A stretch of 64,000 nt of DNA, from positions 1 through 64,000 of the forward strand of contig QYAI01000117.1 of NCBI GenBank assembly GCA_003988855.1, given 5' to 3'. The stretch is from Arachnopeziza araneosa (Eukaryota; Ascomycota; Leotiomycetes; Helotiales; Arachnopezizaceae). Below, piece after piece: positions 11,801-23,675 of this stretch (position 1 is its first letter; each line of letters begins with the position of its first letter). A program made the position numbers and the translations under genes. Under the pieces are notes generated by a model. That model was given only the letters and a program-made list of their open reading frames with translations. It made no database searches and had not been told where the DNA came from.

Positions 11801-12624
11801 ACCGCTTCTGCCATTCGTTCTCTCTCCCTCTCGAGATCTTCCTCTGGTTTGCTAACAATAACTCTGTTGAGGACTTCACTAGCTTCACGAGAAGGCCCGC
11901 TTGGTGTTCCCGAGTTTGACACTGCTTGTCTTTGGACCGCCGAAGCAGAGTTGGACGCTCTAGGTTCGCGACTGCTACTCGGACGATGAGGAAGCACATC
12001 TTGTTGTTGTGTCCGCCGTCTCGATCTCGCGGCAGCATTTGCTGCAGCCACAGCTGGATCATCACTACCACCGTTCATCTCCGTATTGCCATTACTCCGC
12101 TGTCTATTTGTACGATCACTATTCCCATCGACTTGTCTTGGAGAATTTGATGCCTCGTTGGCGTACCCAGTCCTTCTTGATGAGCGATCAGCAGCAGATG
12201 CGGCCGCATGAGCAGTATTGCGATTTGAAGAGGTTCGAGGTGAGACAACAGGTGGTAAACCGCGTTGATGATCGCCCGGAGCCATGACTGAATATCCGCC
12301 AGCAACTGTGGGTGAGTTTGTCGGATTCGAGATGGAATTCGTGGTTCGATGATTCACAGGCACGGCGTTGGAAGCACTGCCGGCAGGAGAATAATGCTGT
12401 TGAGAGGAATTATTGTTTGTTGTCGCGCCATTACCGCTTGGTCGTCTCGATGGTCTCCTGGTTGACGACGGCGACGCGTTTGTGGGAGTCTGGTTGAGAT
12501 ATGCGTCGCGAGAATTAGACGAGCCAGAGGTATACGGCCTGCCAGACGCCGTAGCTGGCACTGGCGAGTTGGTTCCTACAGTGGTAGCTTGATAAGGTGA
12601 GGATTGTATTGCGGCTGAAGACAT
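8871..12624 (-). CDS. kfsA: Kin4/KfsA-type Ser/Thr protein kinase
   Basis: Three exons: 11563-12624, 10911-11504 and 8871-10856, giving 1213 residues; the second intron (10857-10910) is in frame. A Ser/Asn-rich N-terminal extension (about 1-320) precedes a kinase domain of about residues 325-640. The glycine loop is LGEGEFGKV, with Lys358 in VAIK, Asp453 in HRDLKLEN, DFGFAN, and SCGSPCYAAPELVVSDSLYTGRKVDVWSCG split here between exons. A roughly 45-residue insertion between DFG and the APE segment (FNPDDELGDEIEY...) is characteristic of the Kin4/Frk1 group. The long Ser/Pro/Gln-rich tail ends in a basic RRVMDFFRRRGKDR segment that could bind membrane or the spindle pole. In yeast, Kin4 blocks mitotic exit when the spindle is mispositioned; KfsA is the Aspergillus form. 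The symbol is by homology. Confidence 0.9.
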
Positions 12625-15331
12625 CTTCTTCCAACTTTGCGCACGGGATGGAAAGTTGGTGTCCTAGATCGCTCTCCGGTTTTGCAGCGAGTCTAGCAGA
12701 ACCAATCCAATTGTATGCAGCCCAACCCACTTTGCTTGTGATAATGGGCGAGAAGGTCGCCTCGGTCACCAATGAGGCCCGGCTACCATGGTGTGGTGCC
12801 GTTGGTGATGGAGGGTTGTTGTCCGAGATGGATGGCAGAGAGATAAAGCGCGGTTGTTGATGGAAAAAGCAGCAGCAGCGGCAGCAGAGACTGATAGCAG
12901 GGTTGGTGCTCGGATTGACAATACTCTTCAATCAATGTTGGCGGTCGCCCACGATGCTGAGAATAGAGTGGATGGGTTCGGCAGGATGGATGGAGGAGGT
13001 CGAAGAGACTCGGGAAGCAGGAAGTTGAGAGTTGAGGTCCGTTCAGGTAAGTTAAATTTCGAGTCGACTTGGATTTGGGCCTTGAAGCTCAGGTCAGGAC
13101 GGTCGGGTCTGGCTGTCTGGCAGGTTGGCTGGTGGGTGCGTTGCGCTGCTTGCTGGGCTAATTTCCTTTGGTTTAGCGAGGTTTTAGGATGCTGACGGGG
13201 CCTGATGGTGCCCGTAGCTGCTGCTGCTGGTGCTGCGCAGAGAACATCAACAACAATAATAATGGGCCACGATCATAGGTAATATCATCAGTATATCAAT
13301 TAACGAGATAGAGTATCCGCTGCGTAATCTCCCATATCAGGTTGATTGGGGAGGCGACGGACCGCCGAGAGATGAACATGTCCTCCTGGATGACTGGCCG
13401 ACTGAGTGATTCAATCTTCTTCCTTCTCCCCAAGCTTCGAGTCAGTCAGTCAGTCAGTCAGTCAGTCCCTCTGGGCCTTTCCGCACTGGAACTTCCGGAT
13501 TGAAGTCGCTGCAGACCCCTTAAGCACGCAGGACGACGATATGGGGTCAGATCTCACTTCCCAGCACGAACTGGCCGGAACAGGAAGTGAGCCAGGCAAA
13601 AAAAAACGGGATCATCTCGACTTCATAAACAAGACACTCTATGCATTTATTACCGTATGAGGTCAGTCCTGGTCGGCTTCCCCATATCCTCAGCTCCATC
13701 AACAACCGCGACGCGCCTTGGTCGGCCATCACAAGCCTCATCCTCTCACACGGCGCCCACCTCCCACGACCTGAGGTGCCAAACAAACTCGATGCATAAA
13801 CAATGTTTCTTCGCATTGACGTGGCATTCGTCCCTTGCCACCCCCGACCATGTCCCAGCAAATCCTGGGCCTGGGATAACCTTGAAACACGACCAGATCA
13901 AACCCTCATCATCGCATCGGTGGGCATTCCTCCTCATCCCGAGCAAGTGATGAACATGCTTCCGAGTCGCCTTGGTCGTAAGTTTTTCTTTTCTTTTCCT
14001 CTCTCACTTTTTTTCCAGCGCCTCAATATTGACGTCGCGTATACCCCCCTTCTCGAATTCGTCACGAAAAGAAAAAAAGAAGGAAGATCAGCACATCCCA
14101 GCAGCATTGACGCCGGAGATTGAGGCGTTCGTCTGCAAGTGTTCACTCCCCAATCACAAAGCGTCCAAAGCCACCCTCTCACCTCATGCCGCCTGCGAGG
14201 ATCAACCTTTCCTGTCTCAGTTGTGGGATACGATGGAAGCCTTCTAGAAGGTCGCGATAGTCTTATCTGAGACCTGCACTCAACAGCGGCCTCTCGCTCA
14301 TATCCAAGCTTCAGCTCATCTCTCGCTCATCTCCCCTTCGCGAAGTTGACCTCCAGCTCATCCCTTCGCATCACCTCCCCTGGCGACTTGGCCTGGAGCA
14401 CCAAAACTCACTTATGCACTTACCCGCCGCCATCCCTAAAGCAGCAGTCAGCTGCCTTCGTGTACCTGAACCTTTCCCCTTTGGCCTTGGTATCACCTCT
14501 CCCCGTCTTGTCCTGACTTTAGCCTCAGCTGTGACTTCTGCCGACGACCATTGTCACCCTTACCTAATCATTATCGATGGTGGTCTTTTTATGGATACAT
14601 GCTCAACTCTCCATGGTGGACACGCAGATGGTGGACACGCAGATGGTGGCATAAAGCACAAATCGAACGAGAATCTTGCTTTGATAACGTAAAGATGCCC
14701 TCCCAAATGCAGTTACCAATCAATACTCGAGAGAATCCTCCTCGGCATGTCGGCTCTGCAATACGACCATGGCAATCCCTACGATTATGCCCTTCCATCA
14801 TCGTAGGCAGACTTCGAGAACCATCCACTCTCAACTCCAAACCTCGGCACCAGGCATAAAGCATATATGCTCACTATTCCATCTTGCATTACATGCCTCG
14901 CAGCAGCTTTCGTCTCTCAACAACCACTCCGCGTCACCACATCGTAACATTCTCTCACATCTCTGCATGAACCTCGAAGCGCTCCACCTCTTTCTCTGAA
15001 CCCCATCCCCTCTCCCGCTTGGAAATGCACATCGACGCATGACATGACAGGCGCCGTGCCCTCGCTTCTCGCATGCTATCCCCAGCACTTGCCCTGTTGA
15101 GTATTTCTCCGGTCCGAGTGTCGATGATCTATTTAGAGATTGGACAAGCATCTTACCAGTACCTCTGAGGTATATTTTCCATCTCCTTTCTCCTTGCGGT
15201 TTTGCTTTCCTTGGGGGCGGCTGGTGTTAAGTATGCAATAACATGTCCGCTTCAGCCTCGCGTTCGGTTGAGATTACGAAGGCCTTGATGACAGGCTCTC
15301 TCTTCTATTCTATTATTATTTTCTACATATG
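12625..15331. other. Long intergenic region between kinase and GWT1
   Basis: 2.7 kb without a supported gene. The left part is the kinase leader and promoter, with CAG-rich and (GTCA)n simple repeats. 14610-14645 carries two 15-bp copies of TGGTGGACACGCAGA. The right part near 15180-15331 is the 3' flank of GWT1. Many open frames exist, but none shows conserved sequence. Confidence 0.45.
13441..13467. repeat. (GTCA)n tetranucleotide repeat
   Basis: Nearly seven perfect GTCA units about 0.8 kb upstream of the kinase start codon. Confidence 0.9.
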
Positions 15332-16861
15332 TTACATTTTAATCGAGATCTCATACGCATCCAACCCTACCACCAATCCTGTCAACCCTGCTGCATATAG
15401 TAACAAAATCCCCATGGCCTGAGCATCGTTCACATGCAGAGTCGGGATGGTGAGATTCACTAGCCCGGTCCCGAGATTTGCCACCAGAAATACCGCAAGG
15501 CCATTCCTATTGAATGCTTCGAGCACGCGACTTGTGGATGTTTTATATATCTCCTCCTCTTCCCTGGCAGACAGTGTTGTGGACTTCCATGTCCCAGGAA
15601 AGAAGATTGTCTCGACTGCCAGAAATGCTAGTATCTGCGTCGTGTTGAAGGCCGCGATCCAGAGGAAATATGGCAAGTTGGCCATTCGTCTCGACACTGC
15701 AAGATTGAGTCCATAGGAGTAGGACGTGCTGATCGTAAACAGTATGATCCATATCCCAGACCAAGCCCCTAGTCTCAGCAACAACCCCTTTCTCTGGTCC
15801 CATCCTGTAGACCTCGGTAACAAAAACATGCCCGTCGATTGTCCTGCCAGGAAGATTGCCAAATATCCAAAGAAGCTGAAGACACCCTCCCTATTTTGTG
15901 ACAGTAGATCCGTCCTTTGTGCTGTCAAGACGTATGTTTTCAAACTCGTAAACTCCAGCGCGACCTGATACACACTTGCAAGCAATATCGCCAGTCCAGC
16001 ATAGCTAGGAACAAATTTAAATGCTGACTCGAAAAGTGCCAAAAATGGCGGCAAGAATCCCAGCGTAAAGAAGAAATTCCAATGCACCCCATACTCCGTG
16101 ACATGTTCTTGATAATCCAATCCTTTGACACTCCACAAGCGCACAAACCCCAACACAAGCAACGGCACACTATGCCTTATACTTCTCCATAACTTCGTCC
16201 CCAAAGATGTAGATTGTCCGGTAACTGACTCCTTAAGAATGCCCCTAGCAGCAACAACACCGGCTGAAAAGACGAAAGATCCAACGCCCACATCCATTAA
16301 ACTTGTCCCCCAAGTCTCCACTTTTGCAAATCGGCGCGGAAAGAGGCGAAAATCAACAGCCAGGATAGCAAGACAGGTTATCACTAACATTGTTCCGCGA
16401 TAAGTCGTCAAAAATGGCTTCTTCGGGAGCGGATTCTGGAACTGTTTCTGCGATGTATCTTTCTTGGGAGGAAGCTTTGGTTTCTTGCTTTGGGCAGAGG
16501 TATGTTTAGGTAGGAAGTATATGATGAATGCTGGAGCGACAAGCAGCACGTTAAGTAATAGTGGTTGGTCGGAATACAGCGTAGTGGAGAGGAGGATGGC
16601 GCAGACATTTAGCAGGAAATCGACGAGCAATGCCAACGGGGTATAGGGTTTGAAGAAGGAGTGGCGAGATTGAAGAACTGAGTAGAGAAGGACTGATATC
16701 TGTAAATGGTCACATTAGCATAGTGACAATAGAAGAATGACAAGGCTGAGCCAGGTTGGACCTACAGGCGCAACAGCGGTAACGAGGTTGATCTCCCCAA
16801 TTGAACCGCCTGTGAGGTTGGAGACGAAATCCTCCTTCAGGGCTCTATAGGACGCTGCCAT
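15332..16861 (-). CDS. GWT1: GPI-anchored wall transfer protein 1 (inositol acyltransferase)
   Basis: Exons 16766-16861 and 15332-16699, intron 16700-16765, phase 0, 487 residues, the usual GWT1 length. The start is MAASYRALKEDFVSNLTGG, the conserved GWT1/PIG-W N-terminus. About a dozen hydrophobic segments follow, including the signature region around DVGVGSFVFSAGVVAARG. The enzyme sits in the ER membrane and acylates the inositol of GlcN-PI during GPI-anchor synthesis, which cell-wall mannoproteins need. It is the target of gepinacin- and manogepix-type inhibitors. Recognition is firm; the N-terminal exon was chosen because it restores the conserved first luminal segment. Confidence 0.95.
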
Positions 16862-17682
16862 GGCGGCTTCTGCTGCTCGGGACATGTTGGTGATGGTTGG
16901 GACGGCGTCCCTACCTCAGCGAAGTAGAAGTGGTCGATGTGGTTTTTTGAAGATGCCAGAAGTCAGAAGGCTCGGGTGCGGATCATTTCCGCGAAAGCGA
17001 GGCTTCCATCCCATTTCGCTCAACTCTTCTCATCTTCAACTTACATGGCGAGCACATGATCAATTGCCCGAAATTGTCCAGTCGTCCAGTCTTCCAGTCT
17101 GCTCACGTTCCAAACCCTTATGGACTTCTGATTTGCATTCTATTTCTAGCTCTGTACCGCCAAGTGTGGCGTCTTCGTGCCTTTTCCTTTCTTGCTCCAG
17201 TGGCGTTTCAATTGCATCTCTGATCGCTGTACAGCGCAGTCCTGTACGTACAACGAGGATCAATCCATCCGATGTATCTACGATCGCAGATACCCGATTC
17301 TTCAGTCGTTCGACTTGCTTTCTGCCTTCTTTATCTGACAGGAGGCTGATGACCTCGTCTATTTTCGTATATTCTCGCGAATGGCTCGGCTTCGCTTCTT
17401 GTCTTCTACTCAGCTGCCAATGTAGATGCCACTTGAGTACAGCGGTGTGGAAGATGCATTTACGTACGGGCTTATGCTTCCTTGCAACTCCGCCTTGGGG
17501 CGGAGTTTCAATCTGCAGCTTCTCCAAACTTGGACGATTCTGAGGCGAGAGTCGTCACTGTGCCACTTGTTGATCCCTTGAAACAACGTTAGACTTCGAG
17601 GAGGTTTCAAAGGTTTAGAACTTCACTACTTCCACCTTCTCTTAATGAAATTTTGTCAACTTCCATTTTGGACTACTCCAAA
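16862..17682. other. Divergent promoter region
   Basis: Lies between GWT1 (minus) and a membrane-protein gene (plus). Both strands have medium-length open frames here (for example minus 17060-17527), but none has a recognisable motif and no splice chain gives a convincing protein. Confidence 0.4.
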
Positions 17683-18591
17683 ATGGCCGCTGTCGCGAGT
17701 GTAACCTCAAAGTCTACTTTAAAAACCACGTCTGAAGCCGCACCTTTGACGACGACCTTTAAACCCGCTGCGACTTGCACTCGCGATATTTACAGCGCCT
17801 CTACAAATACACCATCTAGTAGCGGCCATTACTACTTCCTTGGAGGACCTTCACCAGCAGCTTGTTTTCCCTCGGGTTGGGCTTCGACATCACAATATTA
17901 CTCCCCTGGGGTATGTCCTCAAGGTTATACACAAGCATGTGCCAGCTTAGATGCTACTGGAACCTTAACCCAGACTCAAGCAACATGTTGTCCCACGTGA
18001 GTTTTCTCTATGTAACCATGGCCATTGACTGAGTAGCGTAGCGGTTATGTTTGTTACACCGCAACAGCTTTTAACTTTCCTGGCCAAGCATGTGTCTCCT
18101 CAATCCCAGCGATATCGACAGGTGTAGTAACCTACGCCGCGAACTTGTCGACCGTGGCAGTCACTTTCCATCCTAGTACAGAGGTTGTGAATGCGTATGG
18201 CGTGTCCATTCGCTATGCAGCAACAGATTTCCCTTCAAGTACGACATCTCTCTCGAAAGCAACTACAACTTCAAAGCCTGCAGCTTCAAAAGTCTCTTCC
18301 AAGACCTCCAGTCTCCCTACAAATACGTCAAGTTCCTCTTCGGGTCTTTCCACAGGCGCCAAAGCAGGAATTGGCGTAGGAGTTAGCATAATCGCTGCCA
18401 TAGCTATTGCAGGCCTTGCATTCTTCTTTCTTCGTCGACGACGTCAGAAATCTGCATCGGCATATCAGATGGGTCGCGAGGGAATGTACAAGAGTGTTCC
18501 AGCATCATCACCTAAACAAAGAGTGCATGAGATGTACGTGAATCCAGTGGACATCCATCCAGTGGAACTTGACGCCACCCCGAGGAGTTGA
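17683..18591 (+). CDS. Cys-rich single-pass membrane protein, hypothetical
   Basis: Exons 17683-17996 and 18042-18591, with a 45-base intron (17997-18041); the phase-2 join reads CCPTGYVCYT. 287 residues. A Thr/Ser-rich start leads to an extracellular-looking domain with conserved cysteines (CFPSGW, YYSPGVCPQGY, ATCCPTGYVC). A Ser/Thr-rich stalk follows, then one transmembrane helix (AGIGVGVSIIAAIAIAGL) and a RRRR stop-transfer with a 50-residue cytoplasmic tail. This plan is common among fungal cell-surface proteins of unknown role. No classic cleavable signal peptide is seen at the chosen ATG; an in-frame TTG upstream does not help. Confidence 0.75.
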
Positions 18592-18987
18592 TGGCCTCAT
18601 ATTTGTTGAGCAAGTGGACTATGAAATAATATGTCAGGCTCGGATTTGAGATAAATCTTCCGATGATACCCGTACGAAATGACTCGATCTCTATCCCCGG
18701 AAATAAGCTGTGAGGCTATTGCTCGAGCCAGGCTAACAAAATTCGGGATTCGATCAGACTTTACCTTCCAACAGTTTATTAGTCGAGGCATGTCAGAACT
18801 GATAAATGACTGCTTACCTTATCACAAGCTGGGCGTCTAGTCCAGTCTGCCCCACAGTTTGCCTCGCTAAGACTCTATCTGGCCTCCCCCTCAGCCTGAT
18901 CCTCATGAAAAAGTTTATACTTTCTACCAAAACTATAACTCTCTCATCAAGCTGTGAATCCACTATCATACTAGCTGCTTCTTTATT
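18592..18987. other. Intergenic, nothing recognised
   Basis: 396 bases between two plus-strand genes; contains the promoter of the next gene. Confidence 0.5.
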
Positions 18988-21484
18988 ATGGCAGATCTCT
19001 TAGGAATTTTTAGCCTCGTGACTAGCGTTTTACAGCTGTGTGATTATGCTACTACTGGAATAAAAAGGGCTAGCGATCTGTACAAGGCTCCCGCGGAGAT
19101 TAGGGCACTGGAGGTGAGCGAGAGTATTAATTTATTCAGGACACCTCACTGATATGATGTGTCAGGAACAACTGCACCTATTTTCCCAACTTATCCAATT
19201 CGTAGAAGAAACAATAAGCGACTCCTATGATAGCCTTATCTCAGAAATCTTAGCTAGCGCCAATAGAATTCTCAACAAACTCAATCAGTTCTTGACGGCA
19301 AAGCTACTCAATCAAGGTAGCCGTTCTAATCGAAGTCTCAGAGTGGCGTGGATGAGACACAAAGGCAAAGCCGTAGATCTCTGCAAGCTTCTTAAGGACG
19401 TTCGTGGACTCTTATCAGTAGCTTTAAACGCCAACCTCATGTTGGTCCCCCAATATTCCTAAGTTCTTACATAATTGCTTACGGTGTTGCCCAGAAAGCC
19501 AGTTCGCCGGGTTGAGTCCTCCTTGGCTAGTATCAGCAAACAAATTACTATGCAACACACTTGCAATAAAGGAAAATCAACCAGTCTTAGCCCAGAGCTT
19601 CATGCCATAGTTGAATCAGAGTCTGAAGTAACAGCTCCCCTGTCTTCTGTCGACAGACTCCGTAGTTTACTCGAGTGCTCAAGTCTTTTTGATGACCATA
19701 GTCCGGAGTCCTCTTCTAAATCGTGTCTGACGCGCATATCTGATCAACAGACGGTCAAGGAAACCTCCAGGCAACATATGATGCGATCTCCGTCTCCTGC
19801 TAGCTTGTTTGAGCTTTCATCTTCATTCTGGCCCGAGACATATACAGACACTAACAATACTCCGAAGTTATTTGTCTATCAGACATTCCAGGAGAGTATG
19901 TGTGACTTCACTCGTACTAATTATTTCTCAATTTTCTATTCCAAAACACCAAGACAGTGGAACCGAATCTCCGTATCTGTTACAATGGGCGTAGACTATC
20001 CCCTCTGGGAGTATGATAGAGTGTTACCTTCATCTATGTACGCTCGCGAACCCTCTCCAAGTGTTAGATACACATTGGAAAAGTTCTTAGAGTCCAGTTT
20101 CGACGTTGAACAGGATACCCATCTCCAAATCTATCTAGGAAGCCAGGCAGATATTGTAGGCTGTGGGCCAGTTCAGATACCAGTGCAGATCACAAAGCCA
20201 GCTTTCGACGCGACAGCATACCTTAGGGCCATGACAAGCATACTCTATCATTCCAATTGTCCAAGGCATTCTGAAGCAGAGCTTGTACAATTACCTTTGT
20301 TGAACCGGCGGCGACCAAGATTTATTTCATTCTTTCAATCACGATGGGTGATCGACTTCCGATTCGGCTCCACCAAAGAGGCAATTGACTACGCATTGTA
20401 TAAGCTACAAGTTCTTCATTCATTTAATGGCATAAAAGGGTTTAGTCCCTTTATGGGTGTTATTGTTGACTATGAGGATGGTGTGGCTAAGGGCTTCTTA
20501 ACTGAGATGCCAACCGGAGGCATGATTAGGCGGAAACTTTGTGAAAAGGAAGGTACACCGATCTCATGGGACCGGCGGAACAAATGGTGCCAAGAAATTA
20601 CTCATGCGGTCGCCGAGCTACACTCGAGGGGCTTCGTTTCAGGCAACTTAGGGGAAAGGGCTATGCATGGCATAGGCATCAATGCAGAGGACAAAGCCGT
20701 ATTATTTCACTTCAAGAAAACCTTCAGATACCAGAAAACTCAAAAGGCTGGTGTACTGCCTCCCGAGTATCATCACTTGGTAACAAACGAAGGCTATTGT
20801 GCAGCGACCCCACATTCTGATATATATCAACTGGGGCTGATGTTATGGCGGATTGCTACACTAAATCTTTCCCAGCGGGCATTTTGCGAAGTTGCTAGTT
20901 GTCAAGTCGTTGATAATGCAGTATGTAATGAGCACATTGATCCAATACAACTTCCCGCATTAGGACAGCAGGTGCCTCAACATCTCAGAGCTATCATTGC
21001 TGCTTGCCGTGCTGAAAATCCCTATGATAGGCCAGCAGCTTGGAAGCTCTGTGGTATGTTTCCTGATGAAGTTCAAACTGTCAATATAGAGAGTAGTTCA
21101 GCATACTGCGACAGGGTCATATCAACAGCAAAGAAGCAGCCTATCACGGACGCAATAACAACTCAAGTCTCGCATGGACAACCTCTTCAAAGAAACTCTA
21201 CGATTATTGAACGGCCTGTGGAAAATACCCCACGACTCGATGAGTATTTTGAGAATTACAGCGGTCAAATAATTTGCGACCAATGTGGGCAACTAAATGG
21301 CGATCACTGCTATCACTGTGACATCTGCTTGTCAGCAGACTATGATGTATGCCCTTCTTGTTTTGGACGAGGAAAGCACTGTCTGGATTCCGGTCACTAC
21401 TTGCGCGAAATCCCAGCAATGAAAGATACCAGGTTGTATTCAAGTGTCAGGGAAGATGGACAGAGGGAAGTCATCAAGTTCTAG
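18988..21484 (+). CDS. Helical N-domain + pseudokinase + ZZ zinc finger protein
   Basis: Exons 18988-19113, 19166-19440 and 19495-21484; all phases close; 796 residues. Residues 1-130 begin MADLLGIFSLVTSVLQLCDY and look like the helical N-terminal domains (HeLo-like/SesA-like) of fungal NLR and cell-death proteins. About 410-655 follows the protein-kinase fold: HSRGFVSGNL in the catalytic-loop position, VLPPEY at the APE position and SDIYQLGLMLWRI after it. The catalytic Asp of HRD is missing and DFG reads HFK, so it should be a pseudokinase. Residues 728-770 form a ZZ-type finger (CDQC, CDIC, DYDVCPSC, then two His). The middle (130-410) is unassigned. Probably an innate-immunity or incompatibility signalling protein; this is inferred from architecture only. 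Confidence 0.8.
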
Positions 21485-22765
21485 AACAGCAGCCAGAATA
21501 ATGCTTGATCAACTGGGACACTTGCTGGAGATGGAGAGAATAAGATATTCATGAATGGCTCTCTGTACTATGAAATAATACTTTAGGATTGTTTTCCTCC
21601 TCAATAATGATATTGTCGAAACAGACGTGTAGTTGTGTACTAAGAAAAATCAGACTCTCATCTCATCCGCGCCAGTTCCGTTATAGTCTCTAGACGTAAG
21701 CTACTGCCGCTTGAAATCTAAGTTGAGGGTGAGTATAACTGATCAGAGCCTGAGAAAACTGAGCAAACTGAGCAGCCTGAGCACACAGCAAAGTCAACTT
21801 GAGCATGCACTAAGAGATCCAGTTATGACCTCCGTGTGTTGTCTCCAAGCGCAAGTACAGCTTTGGCTCGACGAGGCTCCTTCCGGGGCCATTCTTGGAT
21901 CCACATTTCGCCACTCTAGCACGTACATGTGAATTTACTTAGCCTCATTATTCATAATGCCTCGCCCGACGTTTACTTGCAGTTTATCGGCCGTGGAATT
22001 TAGTAACATTATGTCCTCTTCTTTGCTTGGCATCTTCTGGTATTGAATTGGCTGGACTGAAGAAAGAGAAGTCTGAACATCGAAATTCTACCCAGTCACT
22101 CCCCTCCAAAAATCTCGACCTCGCAACCCACCGGCGAATGACATGGTCGGAAACAGAATGGCGATCGAGCATCTTCCCCCGCCGTCAGAGGACAAAAGCC
22201 TATCCCAAACATTCATGTGTTACCCTTTCCTGCATAGAAAATGGACCATTTCAGAAAGATTTTTACATGTTGTTAAAGTTCTTCCTTGCTATATTTATAT
22301 ATCTTCATGAAATACACTGGGTTAGGCGATTGGGAGATGGAGGAGAATGGATTGGCAGAATGTCTGTATATAAAGCCAAACTAGCACCAGTAATATCTCA
22401 ACATCACATCGGGTAGCAGGCTCATTAATTTAAAAGTTGTTTGTTGTTACTTTTCGCTGTTGAGTGGTTGTGGAAGCGGATCTCTGTTTAATCCCTCAGC
22501 AGCTGTTTTAATTTCACTACAGATTTATATTTCAGGAGCTTAAAAATCTTCTAATACGCTATAGAAAGACAGCGTCTCAAAGCGAAGACGATGCACGGTC
22601 AGTTCATATCTGCGGCAAAGTTGTAATCTTTGGAATAGTCTCAGGCCAATGAGACTTATTGGAGGGCTCCTAATTCTGCCTTGTCGCCTCCGGTAGTGAC
22701 AAAGGGCTCCCTAATAAACTTGCCACTGTGTCCGTTCTGAATATAGCTATACATACCACTTAGCT
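21485..22765. other. Intergenic, nothing convincing
   Basis: 1.28 kb. One 129-residue frame (22027-22416) starts at TTG and lacks motifs; I do not call it a gene. Confidence 0.45.
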
Positions 22766-23482
22766 ATGCTGGAATCCTACGATCAACCTGAACAACGCGG
22801 AGGTCGATCGGAATATAGGACTCTGTATAGCGGCATCTCTGCCTACGACAGAGCACGCCAGGCCAACTACAATTCTGCAGGCGATCGGCGATCCTATCGA
22901 AAGAGAAACGTCTCTCGAGACTCTATATCTCGAAGCACAAAACGATCCCAAAGACATGGAGGGAACATCTTTGCCCTAATCAATGTTTCGCATAACTCAC
23001 TCGTCGATCCATCGAACGAGCGGTCGCATTCGACTCAGCCGAACCCGCCTTTGGTCGAGCGTGGTAGCGATCGACGGGAATTCAAGGTTGATGGTGAGAG
23101 GAGATGGATGGAGGAGGAGACTGTGAGAATCGAGCATCAGGAAACTATAAGAGGGCAGCCTAGAACCAAGAGGCGACGGCGGGAGAGACGGCAGCCACAT
23201 GGTGTGGATGCTCCACGGAAACGGGAACGGGATGGCAGAGGCGCAAAGACTGGCCTGATAGTAACGCTTCTGACGGCCATCGTCTCGGCATTTGTCATTG
23301 CGAAATCTCGCCCGAAGGAGGACCCTCCGTTGCGAAGCAAGAGAGGGAATCTCTTTCCTCATTATGGAGGCGATCGTGATAGAAGTGATCGTGATAGGAG
23401 CGACCGTGATAGCGATTATCACTCTAGAGGTGATCGCTACCGACATTATAATTCTTGTGAGTATCAGTCTAGACGACACTGA
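22766..23482 (+). CDS. Basic Arg-rich protein with one hydrophobic segment, hypothetical
   Basis: Single frame of 238 residues, ATG at 22766. It is rich in Arg and Ser throughout, with a polybasic stretch (TKRRRRERR) before one hydrophobic helix (TGLIVTLLTAIVSAFVIA, about 165-182) and a DRDRSDRDRSD repeat near the end. It could be a nuclear-envelope or tail-anchored type protein, but no family is recognised. A textbook intron sits at the very end (23457-23519; GTGAGT, GCTAAC, ACAG). Splicing creates a TAG codon at the junction and gives 230 residues instead of 238. Confidence 0.55.
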   Translation: MLESYDQPEQRGGRSEYRTLYSGISAYDRARQANYNSAGDRRSYRKRNVSRDSISRSTKRSQRHGGNIFALINVSHNSLVDPSNERSHSTQPNPPLVERGSDRREFKVDGERRWMEEETVRIEHQETIRGQPRTKRRRRERRQPHGVDAPRKRERDGRGAKTGLIVTLLTAIVSAFVIAKSRPKEDPPLRSKRGNLFPHYGGDRDRSDRDRSDRDSDYHSRGDRYRHYNSCEYQSRRH

Positions 23483-23675
23483 TACCTCCCAACGTTGCGT
23501 AGCTAACGACTTTTGACAGAGCCTCGACACTGCTTTGCATCGATTTCCAACTCGGCACTCCGGCTCAGCATCGTAGCAATCATAAAGAAACCAGGCGATT
23601 GTTTGAACTAGATAATAGACGCATCATATAATATTATGCCGAGTTCTCTACGACAATGAGGCCGCGAACGTGAAG

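Noticed and set aside
13934..14860. Several 90-100-residue frames on both strands between kinase and GWT1
   Set aside because: Overlapping frames of similar length in C/T-rich DNA, none with motifs or consistent splice sites.
17060..17527. 155-residue minus-strand open frame upstream of GWT1
   Set aside because: Helix-like character but no ATG-led conserved start, no motif, and it lies in the divergent promoter; a splice chain (GTACGT...TTGGCAG) does not improve it.
16860..17543. 227-residue plus-strand frame starting at the GWT1 start codon
   Set aside because: Antisense to GWT1 exon 1 and its promoter; Ser/Cys/Leu-rich shadow composition.
19896..19957. Perfect-looking 62-base intron (GTATGT, TACTAAT, ACAG) inside the pseudokinase gene
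   Set aside because: Removing it shifts frame and gives a stop within 20 codons, whereas the unspliced frame stays open for another 500 codons. It may still be used to make a truncated form, but I keep it as coding.
22027..22416. 129-residue plus-strand open frame
   Set aside because: Starts at TTG; no motif; composition like its non-coding surroundings.
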